Source of the DNA: a gamma proteobacterium symbiont of Ctena orbiculata
Lineage (GTDB): Bacteria > Pseudomonadota > Gammaproteobacteria > Chromatiales > Chromatiaceae
Direction: 5' to 3'
NCBI GenBank assembly: GCA_003094555.1
Contig: NATW01000129.1
Coordinates: 1 to 46,714 of the forward strand
DNA: 46,714 bases
This document shows, in pieces, positions 9,386 through 18,082 of the stretch. Positions within the stretch are counted from its first letter, which is position 1. Each line of letters starts with the position of its first letter. Under the pieces are notes generated by a model that ran no database searches, was not told where the DNA came from, and was given only the letters and a program-made list of their open reading frames with translations. Made by a program: the position numbers and the translations under genes.

Positions 9386-10156
9386 TTAACTGAGCAGACC
9401 CAGAGCCAGCTGTGGCAGTGAGTTGGCCTGTGCCAAGGCGGCCACGCCAGCCTGCTGCACGACCTGAGCACTGGTCATTCTAGCGGTTTCACGAGCGAAG
9501 TCCGCATCCATAACCCGTCCGGCTGCCGCATATTGTGCCTCTTCGATGGAAGCGGCTACGCGAGAAGCCGATGACAGACGGCTCTGCAGACTACCGACGT
9601 TAGCCAGTTCGGCTGCCACGGCATTGAGGTCTGTATCCACCGAGGCGATACTGGTGATGGCAGCGGTGTGAGCGGGTGATGCTGAGGAGACAGTGATGGT
9701 CTGACCGGCGTTGGCGCCGACCTGAATCGCACCACCGCCACCAAACACTGCTGTGCCGTTGAAGGTTGCGCGAGCCAATGCGTCCGTGATCTCAGTTGTC
9801 AGGGCGGCGAACTCAGTTGTCATATAACCCTGCTGGGCTGCGGTGTAGAGACCACTGGCGTGTTGTACGGCGAGTTCGCGCTGACGTTGCATCATGTCAC
9901 TGACGGTCTGCAGGGTGGCGTCTGCCACACTCAGATAGGAGATGCCGTCTGCGATGTTACGCTGGGCGACGGTCATGCCCCGTGCCTGACCGGTTTGCAG
10001 CTGTGCGATAGCGAGGCCGGCGGCATCGTCTTTCGCCATGTTGATACGCAAGCCGGAGGAGAGACGCTGGACTGCGGTTTCAAGGTTGGATTGGGTGCGA
10101 CCTAGGTTCTTCTGTGCCGCGAGGGAGAACACATTAGTGTTGACTGTGATTGCCAT
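9386..10156 (-). CDS. fliC: Flagellin (short form)
   Basis: Flagellin builds the filament. This one has only 256 residues, near the lower limit for the family. The conserved D0/D1 ends are complete: INTNVFSLAAQKNL-like N-terminus (residues 4-18), QRLSSGLRIN, DDAAGLAIAQ, QRELAVQ (92-98), and the C-terminal QANSLPQLALGLL. Only about 50 residues (roughly 135-185, Ala/Thr/Ser/Gly-rich) separate them, so the surface domains D2/D3 are essentially absent. A sigma-28-type promoter lies upstream at 10269-10295. It is the only flagellin gene in the window. Confidence 0.96.
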   Translation of the reverse strand: MAITVNTNVFSLAAQKNLGRTQSNLETAVQRLSSGLRINMAKDDAAGLAIAQLQTGQARGMTVAQRNIADGISYLSVADATLQTVSDMMQRQRELAVQHASGLYTAAQQGYMTTEFAALTTEITDALARATFNGTAVFGGGGAIQVGANAGQTITVSSASPAHTAAITSIASVDTDLNAVAAELANVGSLQSRLSSASRVAASIEEAQYAAAGRVMDADFARETARMTSAQVVQQAGVAALAQANSLPQLALGLLS

Positions 10157-10175
10157 TTTCTAATTCCTCTATCGA

Positions 10176-10213
10176 ACCGACGATGGCATCTGTCTAAGCG
10201 CTCTATCGTCGGT
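10176..10213 (-). other. Inverted repeat in the fliC leader
   Basis: A 9-bp perfect inverted repeat ACCGACGAT/ATCGTCGGT (10176-10184 and 10205-10213) with a 20-base loop lies 20 bases before the fliC start. It could form a leader hairpin near the ribosome site. Confidence 0.45.
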
Positions 10214-10231
10214 GATTTGCATTTAGCGGAT

Positions 10232-10250
10232 ATACCAACAAGTTTGGTAT
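10232..10250 (-). other. Second inverted repeat in the fliC leader
   Basis: A 7-bp perfect inverted repeat ATACCAA/TTGGTAT with a 5-base loop, between the sigma-28 site and the first leader repeat. It could be an operator or an RNA hairpin. Confidence 0.4.
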
Positions 10251-10268
10251 TTACCGCCTCCGATATTT

Positions 10269-10295
10269 GTAGCGGCCCACAAGGCGGGAACTTTA
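10269..10295 (-). promoter_or_regulatory. Sigma-28 (FliA) promoter of fliC
   Basis: The minus strand reads TAAAGTTC-N11-GCCGCTAC, against the consensus TAAAGTTT-N11-GCCGATAA. Transcription would start near 10262, giving a leader of about 105 bases that holds both inverted repeats. Confidence 0.8.
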
Positions 10296-10565
10296 ACCCG
10301 ATTCCCCCTTTGCAGAGCCAGGCCCTAAACCCTACCGGATAAATTTAGTCATTGTTTATACTGATGTTTTTTTAGATTGCCGAGAAGCCTTCAGGAGGAA
10401 ACTAGATCCTATGCCTTAGCTTCCCGAGCGTTCCACTGCGGGCACGCCAATCGGCACGTGCAGTTATCCAGTCAAGATGGGACACCAGGCTACTGCCCAA
10501 TAACAGGTGCTATGGATTCGATCCCAATGCCCTATCTGAATCAGGCCAGGGTTCGATCAACAGCC

Positions 10566-11471
10566 CTAGAGATAGTTGAAGAGTGTAAGACCCTGCACCA
10601 TGTTGAAGGTCTGCTGCGCCGCTTGCAAGGCCACCAGATCCTGTTCGAAACGACTGATCGCCTCTGCGATATCCAGGTCCTCGGTTTCGGAGAGTGCGCT
10701 CTCCATGGTGAAGATGAAGTCCTCGTTGATATAGCGCTGTTCATCGATGGTGTTGAGACGTGCGCCGCCCCGCGCCCTGACCGTGACCATGTGTTCCTGA
10801 GCCAGCTGCAGATCCTCCATGAACACGCTGTTCGGGGCATCCGCCTCCATACCGGCGATAATGCCATGCACGGTTTCGAAGATATTGCGTCTCCCACCCG
10901 CGGCGGTTTCAACATTCATGAACACATCGTAACCGTTTTCCCGATCCTGAACCTGCCGGGTGGCCGAGATCTGCAGGGCCCTGGTGCCCATGTCGCCGCT
11001 GTAGGCGAAGACACCGTCCGCGGGATTGTCGAATGGCAGGCTATCGGCATCATAACCGGCGAAGATATATTCACCGTCACTGTCCCGGGTATTGGCCAAT
11101 GCCATCAGCTCATCATTGAGCTGGCGCAACTCTTGGCCGATGGCCTGGCGAGCGGCAGGGGAATAGGTATCGCTCTGTCCCTGTATGGCCAACTCCATGA
11201 TGCGTGGCAACAGGTTATCCACACCCCTCAGCGTCGCTTCCTGCAGCTCGAGCCGGGACTGGGCCCGGTCGGCATTGTTCTGATACTGTTCAACCTGGGT
11301 AATGGAGGTCCGCAGGTCGAGCACATAGGCGGCACCGGGCGGATCATCCTTGGGGGTCAAAATGCGTTTGCCGGTGGAGATCTGCATCTGCGCCCTACTG
11401 ACCTCGGACTGGCGTTGCAGCATGCTATTGATACCACGGTCGAACAGCATGGATGTGGAAACGCGTGCCAT
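10566..11471 (-). CDS. flgL: Flagellar hook-associated protein 3 (FlgL)
   Basis: FlgL is the second hook-filament junction protein. The 301 residues begin with MARVSTSMLFDRGINSMLQ and SRAQMQISTGKRILTPKDDPPGA-type sequence, homologous to flagellin D0/D1. It ends in a flagellin-like helix (FEQDLVALQAAQQTFNMVQ). It starts 4 bases after the flgK stop, so the two are probably translated together. Confidence 0.95.
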   Translation of the reverse strand: MARVSTSMLFDRGINSMLQRQSEVSRAQMQISTGKRILTPKDDPPGAAYVLDLRTSITQVEQYQNNADRAQSRLELQEATLRGVDNLLPRIMELAIQGQSDTYSPAARQAIGQELRQLNDELMALANTRDSDGEYIFAGYDADSLPFDNPADGVFAYSGDMGTRALQISATRQVQDRENGYDVFMNVETAAGGRRNIFETVHGIIAGMEADAPNSVFMEDLQLAQEHMVTVRARGGARLNTIDEQRYINEDFIFTMESALSETEDLDIAEAISRFEQDLVALQAAQQTFNMVQGLTLFNYL

Positions 11472-11475
11472 ACCA

Positions 11476-13437
11476 TTACCTCCTGACTGCGCCTAATAGG
11501 GTGTCGAACAGGGTCCCGGCAATGGAGATCACCTGGGCTGATGCCTGATAGGCCTGTTGAAACTGAATCAGCTTGGCCGCCTCTTCATCCAGGTTGACAC
11601 CCGAGATCTCCGCCATCGCCTCCTTCGAGCGGACCAGCAGACTCTCCTGGGCCCCCAGGTTCAGTTCCGCGTGACGGGTCTTCGATCCCACATCCGAGAC
11701 CATCTGGATATAGGTGGCATCGAAGCTGGCCGTTCCACCCAGCAATAGGTTCTGGTTCTGCAGGCCGTCCAGGGAGAGGGCGTTGCGATTGTCACTGCTG
11801 CCATTGGTATTGTTGCTGATGGTGAAGCTGTCACCATCGGCGGGCACCCCGGCAATGGAAAAACTGATATCGCCATATAGGGCAAATTGGGCACTCGGTA
11901 CATTGGTACCGGCAATCGTTGACGCATTGAGATTATCGTAAACGATGAAATCGTCGAATGGGTCCACACCGGGTGTGGATCCGGGATAGTAGACCTCGAA
12001 GCCGCTGGTTGCCCCACCCTGATCGTCGTAAACCAGCTGGATATCGCCGCCCACCAGGGGCAGGCCGGTCATGGAGCTGTTGCCCGGTTGGGTAATACGG
12101 GCGTCTCCGCTATTCAGGGGATTGCCGTTGCCATCCACCGCAGGCTGCACCTGCACGGGACCGGCAGCCGCAAGCCGCCGCACATCGCTGATCAGCAGAT
12201 TGAAATCCTGTGAAGCGGTACGGGTCGGCTGAATCAAAAAGGTATCACCGGTGATGGCGCCGGCGGCATTGATATTGATATCCAGGCCGTCAACGATATT
12301 CGCACCTGCAGCCAGGGTCTGGGTTGCACCGGAGACCAGGTTCTGCAGAATAAAATCGGCACCGTCGTAGGTCAACTCATAGCTGTTACCGGTAAGATTG
12401 CCCACATTGTCGTAGTCGACGGTGATGGAGCTGCCGTTGCCCGGTTGTGACAACACCTGAACCGAGCTGGTGCTGAACAGGGGGGTACCGACCAGGCCAT
12501 CCAGATCCAGGCCCATCTGGTGCTGGGTATTGAGTTGATCGGCAACTCCGAGGGCGACCAGGCCCACCCTGTCCTGAGTTGGATCGAGAATCTCGTTACG
12601 GAATCGCAGCATGCCGCCAATGGTGCCGCCGGTGATCTGATCGGTAATGATCTGGGTACCAAATGAGTAGTTGAAGGTGATCTCCAAATGGCTGGGATCG
12701 AGACTGGATGGCTGGGTGCCAAGGGTGGCGGCACTGGTATCCATCACCAGGGGCTGGCCCTTCCCGATGAAGACATTGTAGGCCCCGTCGCTCTGCTGCA
12801 GGACCTGGATATCCACCAATTCCGACAGTTCGTTGACCAACTGGTCCCGCTGATCCAACAGATCGTTCGGGATACTGCCGTAGGTAAGTTTGATATCCGC
12901 ATTGATATCGGCGATGTTTTGCGCCACACGGTTGATCTCACCCACGTTGAATCCGATCTGATTGTTCAATGTGGTGCGACTGTTCTCGAACTGCTGCTCG
13001 AAATAGTGAAAACGGTCGGCCATCGATTCCGCCTCGGTCAATACCAGCTGACGCGCCGGTATCGAGGTGGGGTCATCGGACAATCCCTGCAGGGCATTGA
13101 AGAAGTTCTGGATGGTGGGTTGAATACCCGCATCCGGATCCGCAACCAGATCATCGAGTCGCTGTGCCCCCTCATAATAGGCACTCAATTCCGAGGTGAC
13201 GGTCAAGCTGGTACGCATCTGGCCGGCAACGAAGGTATCGTACTGGCGCTGGATTTCCGAGCTCTCGACACCGGTACCGATATAGCCTGCCGGGCTGAGA
13301 TCCGGCTGTCTGGTATTAAAGTTTATCCGCTGACGGCTGTAGCCCTCGGTGTTGACATTCGAGATGTTGTGTCCGGTGGTATCCAGGGCGTGCCGATTGG
13401 CAATCAACCCGGAGACACCGATGGATAGTATGCTCAC
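11476..13437 (-). CDS. flgK: Flagellar hook-associated protein 1 (FlgK)
   Basis: FlgK is the first junction protein between hook and filament. The 653-residue protein starts with SILSIGVSGLIANRHALDTTGHNISNVNTEGYSRQ-type sequence, the rod/hook family N-terminal motif. It ends with VNLDEEAAKLIQFQQAYQAS, the conserved C-terminal helix. The Gly/Asn-rich middle is the variable exposed region. It is preceded without a gap by flgJ. Confidence 0.95.
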   Translation of the reverse strand: MSILSIGVSGLIANRHALDTTGHNISNVNTEGYSRQRINFNTRQPDLSPAGYIGTGVESSEIQRQYDTFVAGQMRTSLTVTSELSAYYEGAQRLDDLVADPDAGIQPTIQNFFNALQGLSDDPTSIPARQLVLTEAESMADRFHYFEQQFENSRTTLNNQIGFNVGEINRVAQNIADINADIKLTYGSIPNDLLDQRDQLVNELSELVDIQVLQQSDGAYNVFIGKGQPLVMDTSAATLGTQPSSLDPSHLEITFNYSFGTQIITDQITGGTIGGMLRFRNEILDPTQDRVGLVALGVADQLNTQHQMGLDLDGLVGTPLFSTSSVQVLSQPGNGSSITVDYDNVGNLTGNSYELTYDGADFILQNLVSGATQTLAAGANIVDGLDININAAGAITGDTFLIQPTRTASQDFNLLISDVRRLAAAGPVQVQPAVDGNGNPLNSGDARITQPGNSSMTGLPLVGGDIQLVYDDQGGATSGFEVYYPGSTPGVDPFDDFIVYDNLNASTIAGTNVPSAQFALYGDISFSIAGVPADGDSFTISNNTNGSSDNRNALSLDGLQNQNLLLGGTASFDATYIQMVSDVGSKTRHAELNLGAQESLLVRSKEAMAEISGVNLDEEAAKLIQFQQAYQASAQVISIAGTLFDTLLGAVRR

Positions 13438-14388
13438 TTAAATCGCCTCTGTTTCACTCTGTATCGACTGCTCGACCATTCCCTTAAATCGGCTCAGGGC
13501 GGTCTGCATCTCCGTTCCCTGCATCACCCGCACTATCTTCTGCGCATAATCGGGGTCGGTGGCGTACCCCGCATCCTGCAGTGCCTTGAAGTATTCCGCG
13601 GCATCCTGGGTATTTTGCAGGGCCTCCGTGTAGCGCGGATTCTGTTTGAGAAAGGCCACATAGTCCCTGAAACTCTCATCGAATGAAGCGTAGGTACGGA
13701 AATACTCACGCCGGCGCACCGCCACATCCTGTTCAAACTCCAAGGTCTCCTGTCTTACCCGGTCACCGCTCCAGCGCTGATCGGCCTTGATCCCAAACAG
13801 ATTGTGGCTGCTTCTACCATCCGCAGATTGCATCACATGCCCACCCCAGCCGGTCTCCAGGGCCGCCTGGGCAAGCAGCGCCTCGGTGGGCAACCCCAGC
13901 TCCTTGGCGGCACTGTCGGCGGCCGACCAGAGGGCCTCCACAAAGGATTCCGGTGAGTCGATGTCGGCCGATGACTGCACTGCCGTCGCTCCGTTGTTGG
14001 ATTCCACCCTATTCGCTAGCTGAGATCTTGCCAGTACCGATGGGTGCAGCCAGTATGACTCCAGGGAGGTATTCGGCTCAGACTGCCCGGCTTCATCCAC
14101 CCCCAGCTGATTGCGCAACAGCTGCGTCATGCCCAGGCCGCGCTGTTCCGAAAGGTGGACCGAGAGTTGCTGGTCATACATATCCCTTACGAACTCGCTC
14201 TGCTTGCTCTCGAACAGACCGTTGCCGAAGCTAGCCTGGCGCATCTGCTTGACCATCATCTGTACGAACAGGGATTCGAACTGTCGCGCCACCTGTTCCG
14301 CCGTTCCCGCCTGATCCTCACGCGCCTGATGCTTAAGGGCCGTGAGTCCGGAAAAATCGTGATAGAGGGCAGCGCCGGTGGTATTCAT
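13438..14388 (-). CDS. flgJ: Flagellar rod-assembly protein/muramidase FlgJ
   Basis: FlgJ caps the growing rod and cuts peptidoglycan for it. The 316 residues combine an N-terminal rod-binding domain (QFESLFVQMMVKQMRQAS, residues 36-53) with a C-terminal GH73 glucosaminidase domain (from about 145). The catalytic Glu is probably E178 in AQAALETGWGG, with NLFGIKA following. Both domains are intact, as in other gammaproteobacteria. The start overlaps the flgI stop (TGATG). Confidence 0.95.
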   Translation of the reverse strand: MNTTGAALYHDFSGLTALKHQAREDQAGTAEQVARQFESLFVQMMVKQMRQASFGNGLFESKQSEFVRDMYDQQLSVHLSEQRGLGMTQLLRNQLGVDEAGQSEPNTSLESYWLHPSVLARSQLANRVESNNGATAVQSSADIDSPESFVEALWSAADSAAKELGLPTEALLAQAALETGWGGHVMQSADGRSSHNLFGIKADQRWSGDRVRQETLEFEQDVAVRRREYFRTYASFDESFRDYVAFLKQNPRYTEALQNTQDAAEYFKALQDAGYATDPDYAQKIVRVMQGTEMQTALSRFKGMVEQSIQSETEAI

Positions 14389-15506
14389 CAGATCACCAAC
14401 AGTTCGGCTCGCAGGGCTCCGGCCTCTTTCAGAGCCTCGAGGATGGCTACCAGGTCACTGGGTGCTGCACCCACCTGATTGACGGCGCGCACCACATCAT
14501 CCAGGGATGCACCCGGGTTGAACAGGAACATATGATCCTTGCCCTCTTCGGTAATCGTCACCTGGCTCTGGGGTACCACAGCAGTCTGCCCTGCCCTGGC
14601 GAATGGACCGGGTTGGGAGACAGCCGTCTCTTCACTGATACTGACCACCAGGTTGCCGTGGGAGACCGCGGCCGGATAGACCCTGACCTGACTGTTGATC
14701 ACCACCGTACCGGTGCGTGAGTTGATGATCACCTTGGCCGAGGTCTTGCCGGGCTTGACCTCCAGCTCCTCCAACATGGAGATGAAGGTGACCTTTTGTC
14801 CAGGATCGATGGGGGCGTTGACCCGAATCGAGGTGGCGTCAACGGCCTTTGCCGTACCCGGGCCGATGGTGAGATTGATCGATTCGGCCACCCGCATGGC
14901 GGTGGTGAAATCCCCGTCGTTAAGATTGAGGGTCAATAGAGCCGCCTGGTTGAAGTCATTTGGTACTTCTCGTTCCACGGTGGCACCGTTGGGGATGCGT
15001 CCTGCACTGGGTATATTCACCGTCAGCTTGGAGCCATCAGACCCCTCTGCACTGAGACCGCCCACCACCAGGTTGCCCTGAGCCAAGGCGTAATTCTTAC
15101 CATCAGCACCTTTCAGTGGCGTCATCAACAGGGTACCGCCACGCAGGCTTTTGGCATTGCCCAGTGATGAAACCGTGACATCGATCTTCTGACCCACTTT
15201 GCTGAATGGGGGAAGGTCGCCATGCACGATCACGGCAGCAACGTTCTTCGGCTTGATATTCACACCATCGGGTATCTGTACACCCAATTGGGAGAGCATG
15301 TTCTTGAGGCTGTTGATGGTATAGGGGGAATCGGTATCTTTATCGCCGGTACCGTCAAGCCCCACGATCAGACCATATCCGATCAGTTGATTGGTGCGCA
15401 CACCCTGGATCGAGGCCAGGTCTTTGATCCGTTCCGCCCATACGGCCTGGCTTGCCAACAGGAAGATCGATAACGCGATGATAACCTTGTGTACGATGAC
15501 GTTCAT
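14388..15506 (-). CDS. flgI: Flagellar P-ring protein FlgI
   Basis: FlgI forms the periplasmic P-ring around the rod. A Sec signal peptide covers about residues 1-24 (hydrophobic core ending at QAVWA). The mature protein starts [21 protein letters not shown], which is diagnostic. At 372 residues it has the normal length. It lies 11 bases after flgH. Assembly needs the FlgA chaperone encoded at 23000. Confidence 0.96.
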   Translation of the reverse strand: MNVIVHKVIIALSIFLLASQAVWAERIKDLASIQGVRTNQLIGYGLIVGLDGTGDKDTDSPYTINSLKNMLSQLGVQIPDGVNIKPKNVAAVIVHGDLPPFSKVGQKIDVTVSSLGNAKSLRGGTLLMTPLKGADGKNYALAQGNLVVGGLSAEGSDGSKLTVNIPSAGRIPNGATVEREVPNDFNQAALLTLNLNDGDFTTAMRVAESINLTIGPGTAKAVDATSIRVNAPIDPGQKVTFISMLEELEVKPGKTSAKVIINSRTGTVVINSQVRVYPAAVSHGNLVVSISEETAVSQPGPFARAGQTAVVPQSQVTITEEGKDHMFLFNPGASLDDVVRAVNQVGAAPSDLVAILEALKEAGALRAELLVI

Positions 15507-15517
15507 TGCATGACACC

Positions 15518-16231
15518 TCAGAAGGGCGAGAGCACACTGTTAAAGAAACGGGCCAACCATCCCATGGAGTTGGCATCCGCCAAGGCGCCTTCACCCACAT
15601 AGGTAATGGTGGGATCGGCGATGCGGGTGGAATCAACGGTATTTCCCGGTGTGATATCCCTGGGCCGAACGATGCCCGACAGGCGGACATACTCGGTGCC
15701 CTGGTTGATGCCGATACGCTTTTCACCCCGCACGTAGAGATGGTTGTTCGGCAGTACCTCGATCACCGAGACAGTGATACTGCCATTCAGGGCATTGCTC
15801 TGGGTGGCACTGCCGTCGCCACTGAAATCGTGGGTCGAATCGAGACTGAAACCGAGCCCCACGTCCCTGTTGTTGGGAACCGGTACGAAGCCGGGTACGT
15901 TGAACTGCATCGACTGACCAAACAGGGTGGGATTGGTGATACTGTTACTGCTGCTTTTCGCCGTAGAGGTGGTGGCCGATTTATTCGCCTGGGTACTCTC
16001 AACCAGATTCACGGTCAACAGATCGCCGACTCGCCGGGCCCGGATATCCTCGAACCAGGCCTGTTCGTAACCCGCCTGGTAGATAGCGCCATTGCCCCTT
16101 GGCGCGGGCGGCGGCATGACCGGTCGAATCGGCGCATAGGCTGCATCCCGGGTCGGGGTTGTGCTATAGCAACCCGCCAACAACGGTAACATCATGATCA
16201 TGATCAATAGGCTGTTGCGGAATCTATCCAT
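15518..16231 (-). CDS. flgH: Flagellar L-ring lipoprotein FlgH
   Basis: FlgH makes the outer-membrane L-ring. The lipoprotein signal peptide ends in LLAGC with the lipidated Cys at residue 21. Further family marks are [19 protein letters not shown], the L-ring [16 protein letters not shown]-like segment, and [16 protein letters not shown] near the C-terminus. Length is 237 residues. It lies 14 bases after flgG. Confidence 0.95.
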   Translation of the reverse strand: MDRFRNSLLIMIMMLPLLAGCYSTTPTRDAAYAPIRPVMPPPAPRGNGAIYQAGYEQAWFEDIRARRVGDLLTVNLVESTQANKSATTSTAKSSSNSITNPTLFGQSMQFNVPGFVPVPNNRDVGLGFSLDSTHDFSGDGSATQSNALNGSITVSVIEVLPNNHLYVRGEKRIGINQGTEYVRLSGIVRPRDITPGNTVDSTRIADPTITYVGEGALADANSMGWLARFFNSVLSPF

Positions 16232-16245
16232 CAGAGTGACTCCCG

Positions 16246-17031
16246 TTAGAGTTGCTGATTGACATAGGAGAGCATCTCATCAGTGGTGGAGATGGCCTTG
16301 GAGTTCATCTCGTAGGCGCGCTGGGTCTCTATCATATTGACCAGCTCCTCCACCACATTCACATTCGAACTCTCGAGTGCCGCCTGGATCAGGGTCCCGG
16401 TGCTATCGGTACCCGGTATCGCGGTACTCACGCCACCGCTGGCATTGGTCTCACGATAGAGGTTGTCACCGATCGGCTCCAGGCCCTGTGGATTGACGAA
16501 ATAGGCCAGCTCGACCTGTCCGATCTGGGTCGGTGTGTTGTTGCCCGATACCAGTGCCGAGACCACGCCATCGGAGCCGATGGTCAGGCTGGTGGCGTTG
16601 CTGGGTACGGTCATTGCTGGCTGCAACTCATAACCGTTAGGTGTCACGATGTTGCCGTCGGCGGTGAGGCTGAAGGTGCCGTCACGGGTGTAGACGATAT
16701 TGCCGTCCGGATGCAGGACCTGAAAATAACCCTTGCCCTGGATGGCCACATCCAATGAGTTTCCGGTTTGAACGATATTGCCCTGACTATGCTCTTTCTG
16801 GGTCGCCACCACCCGTACACCGGTGCCCACCATCAAGCCGGAAGGCAACTCGGTATTCTCGGAGGATTGAGCACCCACCTGACGCAGGTTCTGATAGATC
16901 AGGTCGTTGAATACGGCCCGGTCCCGTTTGAAACCGGTGGTATTTACGTTGGAGAGATTGTTGGATATCACAGACATGTTGGTCTGTTGCGCGTCCAATC
17001 CGGTTTTTGCGATCCAGAGTGCCGGGTACAT
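16246..17031 (-). CDS. flgG: Flagellar distal rod protein FlgG
   Basis: FlgG builds the distal rod. The 261 residues show [25 protein letters not shown] at the start, the [11 protein letters not shown] rod-specific segment near residue 45, and the C-terminal [20 protein letters not shown] motif. A strong sigma-54 site at 17105-17122 lies just upstream, so flgGHIJKL can be transcribed separately from flgF. Confidence 0.96.
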   Translation of the reverse strand: MYPALWIAKTGLDAQQTNMSVISNNLSNVNTTGFKRDRAVFNDLIYQNLRQVGAQSSENTELPSGLMVGTGVRVVATQKEHSQGNIVQTGNSLDVAIQGKGYFQVLHPDGNIVYTRDGTFSLTADGNIVTPNGYELQPAMTVPSNATSLTIGSDGVVSALVSGNNTPTQIGQVELAYFVNPQGLEPIGDNLYRETNASGGVSTAIPGTDSTGTLIQAALESSNVNVVEELVNMIETQRAYEMNSKAISTTDEMLSYVNQQL

Positions 17032-17068
17032 AGTCTCTTCCTCGTAATTGATTAATCTGGTTAGTCAT

Positions 17069-17085
17069 GCGTTGCCGTGCAACGC
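17069..17085. other. Small hairpin between flgF and flgG
   Basis: GCGTTGC and GCAACGC form a 7-bp stem with a 3-base loop. It lies in the leader of the transcript expected from the sigma-54 site at 17105-17122. Its function is unknown. Confidence 0.4.
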
Positions 17086-17104
17086 CTCTCTCTAATATCT
17101 ATAT

Positions 17105-17122
17105 CAGCAATTTACTTGCCAA
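17105..17122 (-). promoter_or_regulatory. Sigma-54 promoter of flgG
   Basis: The minus strand reads TTGGCAAGTAAATTGCT, nearly identical to the consensus TTGGCACG-N4-TTGCT. The GG and GC doublets are separated by exactly 10 bases (17119-17120 and 17107-17108). Predicted start is about 17095. Confidence 0.75.
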
Positions 17123-17124
17123 CA

Positions 17125-17865
17125 TCAGCTCATGCTCATGAGCTTGGCCGAGGCGCTGTCCAGATCCTCAGCGGTCTTCATCATCTTGACCTGCATTTCA
17201 AATTTACGTGACAGCTCGATCATGGTGACCAGGCTGTCCGCCACATTGATGTTGCTGCTCTCAAGGGCACCGGATACCAGCTCAGTCGCGGCATCCGCAT
17301 CCGCCTCTTCACCATCCTGCAGTCGCAGCAGGCCATCTTCCCCCTTGATCAACTGCTCCGCATCGGGATTGACCATCTTGATACGGTCGATAATCGCCAG
17401 TGCCTCCGGGGTGGCGCCCTCAGGCAATACGGTAATGGTGCCGTCCGGGGCGATCTCCAGGCGCTCATAGGGCGGCAATGCAATCGGTCCGCCATTGCCG
17501 ATCAGCGGCAAACCCTGGCCGTTGGTTACCAGGCCATTGGCATCCACCCTGAGGTCGCCGCGTCGGGTATAGGCCTCAGAACCATCGGCTGCCTGCACCG
17601 CAAAATAGCCATCGCCCTTCACCGCCAGGTCGAGAGGATTACCGGTGGACTGGATGCTGCCTTTGTCAAAATTGATATTCGGGCGCTCATCCAGAGCGTA
17701 GACCCGGGTCGGGTATCCCTGGCCAAACACAGGCATACTGCGGAATTGATTGAGGTCTTCCATAAAGCCCGGGGTATTCACATTGGCCAGGTTATTGGAG
17801 TTACTGGCCTGGGCGATCAAGGTCTCTTTTGCCCCGCTCATGGCGACGTATAGCATGCGATCCAT
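17125..17865 (-). CDS. flgF: Flagellar proximal rod protein FlgF
   Basis: FlgF is a rod subunit of the basal body. The 246 residues carry MLYVAMSGAKETLIAQASNSNNLANVNTPGF-type N-terminus and the C-terminal ESSNINVADSLVTMIELSRKFEMQ helix. Its transcript probably begins at its own sigma-54 site (17917-17935) after the terminator that ends flgBCDE. Confidence 0.93.
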   Translation of the reverse strand: MDRMLYVAMSGAKETLIAQASNSNNLANVNTPGFMEDLNQFRSMPVFGQGYPTRVYALDERPNINFDKGSIQSTGNPLDLAVKGDGYFAVQAADGSEAYTRRGDLRVDANGLVTNGQGLPLIGNGGPIALPPYERLEIAPDGTITVLPEGATPEALAIIDRIKMVNPDAEQLIKGEDGLLRLQDGEEADADAATELVSGALESSNINVADSLVTMIELSRKFEMQVKMMKTAEDLDSASAKLMSMS

Positions 17866-17916
17866 GGGTTGCTCCTGTTCTTTGATTCAGTTCGCGCTAT
17901 GGCTTTTACTGAAACA

Positions 17917-17935
17917 CTGCAAGAAACAAACCAAC
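17917..17935 (-). promoter_or_regulatory. Sigma-54 promoter of flgF
   Basis: The minus strand reads TTGGTTTGTTTCTTGCA: the GG and GC doublets are 10 bases apart and the -12 TTGC is perfect. The CAC part of the -24 box is not conserved, so this is weaker than the flgG and flgB sites. Confidence 0.55.
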
Positions 17936-18021
17936 TGTTTGAGTTTTAAGTGAGGTGATGGAAGAAAAAAATGAGAGTAGCGAACCTACTAACTAAAAAC
18001 TTATAACTCAAAACTCTTCAG

Positions 18022-18068
18022 AAAAAAACGCCACCCCCGTCCCCCGTACACTGAGGACAGAAGTGGCG
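18022..18068 (-). terminator. Intrinsic terminator after flgE
   Basis: On the minus strand a CGCCAC/GTGGCG stem (18063-18068 with 18029-18034), with an inner GTCC/GGAC pair, is followed by seven T residues (18028-18022). It lies 15 bases after the flgE stop. Confidence 0.75.
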
Positions 18069-18082
18069 ACTACCCAGCCTTC

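Larger units (their letters stand above)
10157..10565. other. 409-base gene-free gap between fliC and flgL
   Basis: The fliC-proximal part holds the leader repeats and the sigma-28 promoter. The rest (10296-10565) has no convincing ORF. It shows several short complementary segments, including the palindrome GCACGTGC (10454-10461) and a GTTAT/ATAAC pair around an internal hairpin. No U-rich terminator for flgL is evident. It does not match a riboswitch class I know. Confidence 0.5.

Noticed and set aside
10376-10560. Possible c-di-GMP-I (GEMM) riboswitch near fliC
   Set aside because: A few bases resemble the GGGACGCAAAGC core on the minus strand, but the GGGCAAACC segment, the GNRA-capped stem and the second conserved stem are absent.
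10377-11486. 369-codon plus-strand ORF opposite flgL
   Set aside because: Most of it is the antisense strand of flgL, which is clearly coding. The part beyond flgL has no homology and no ribosome site.
12688-13428. 246-codon plus-strand ORF opposite flgK
   Set aside because: Antisense frame of flgK, with no recognisable motif.
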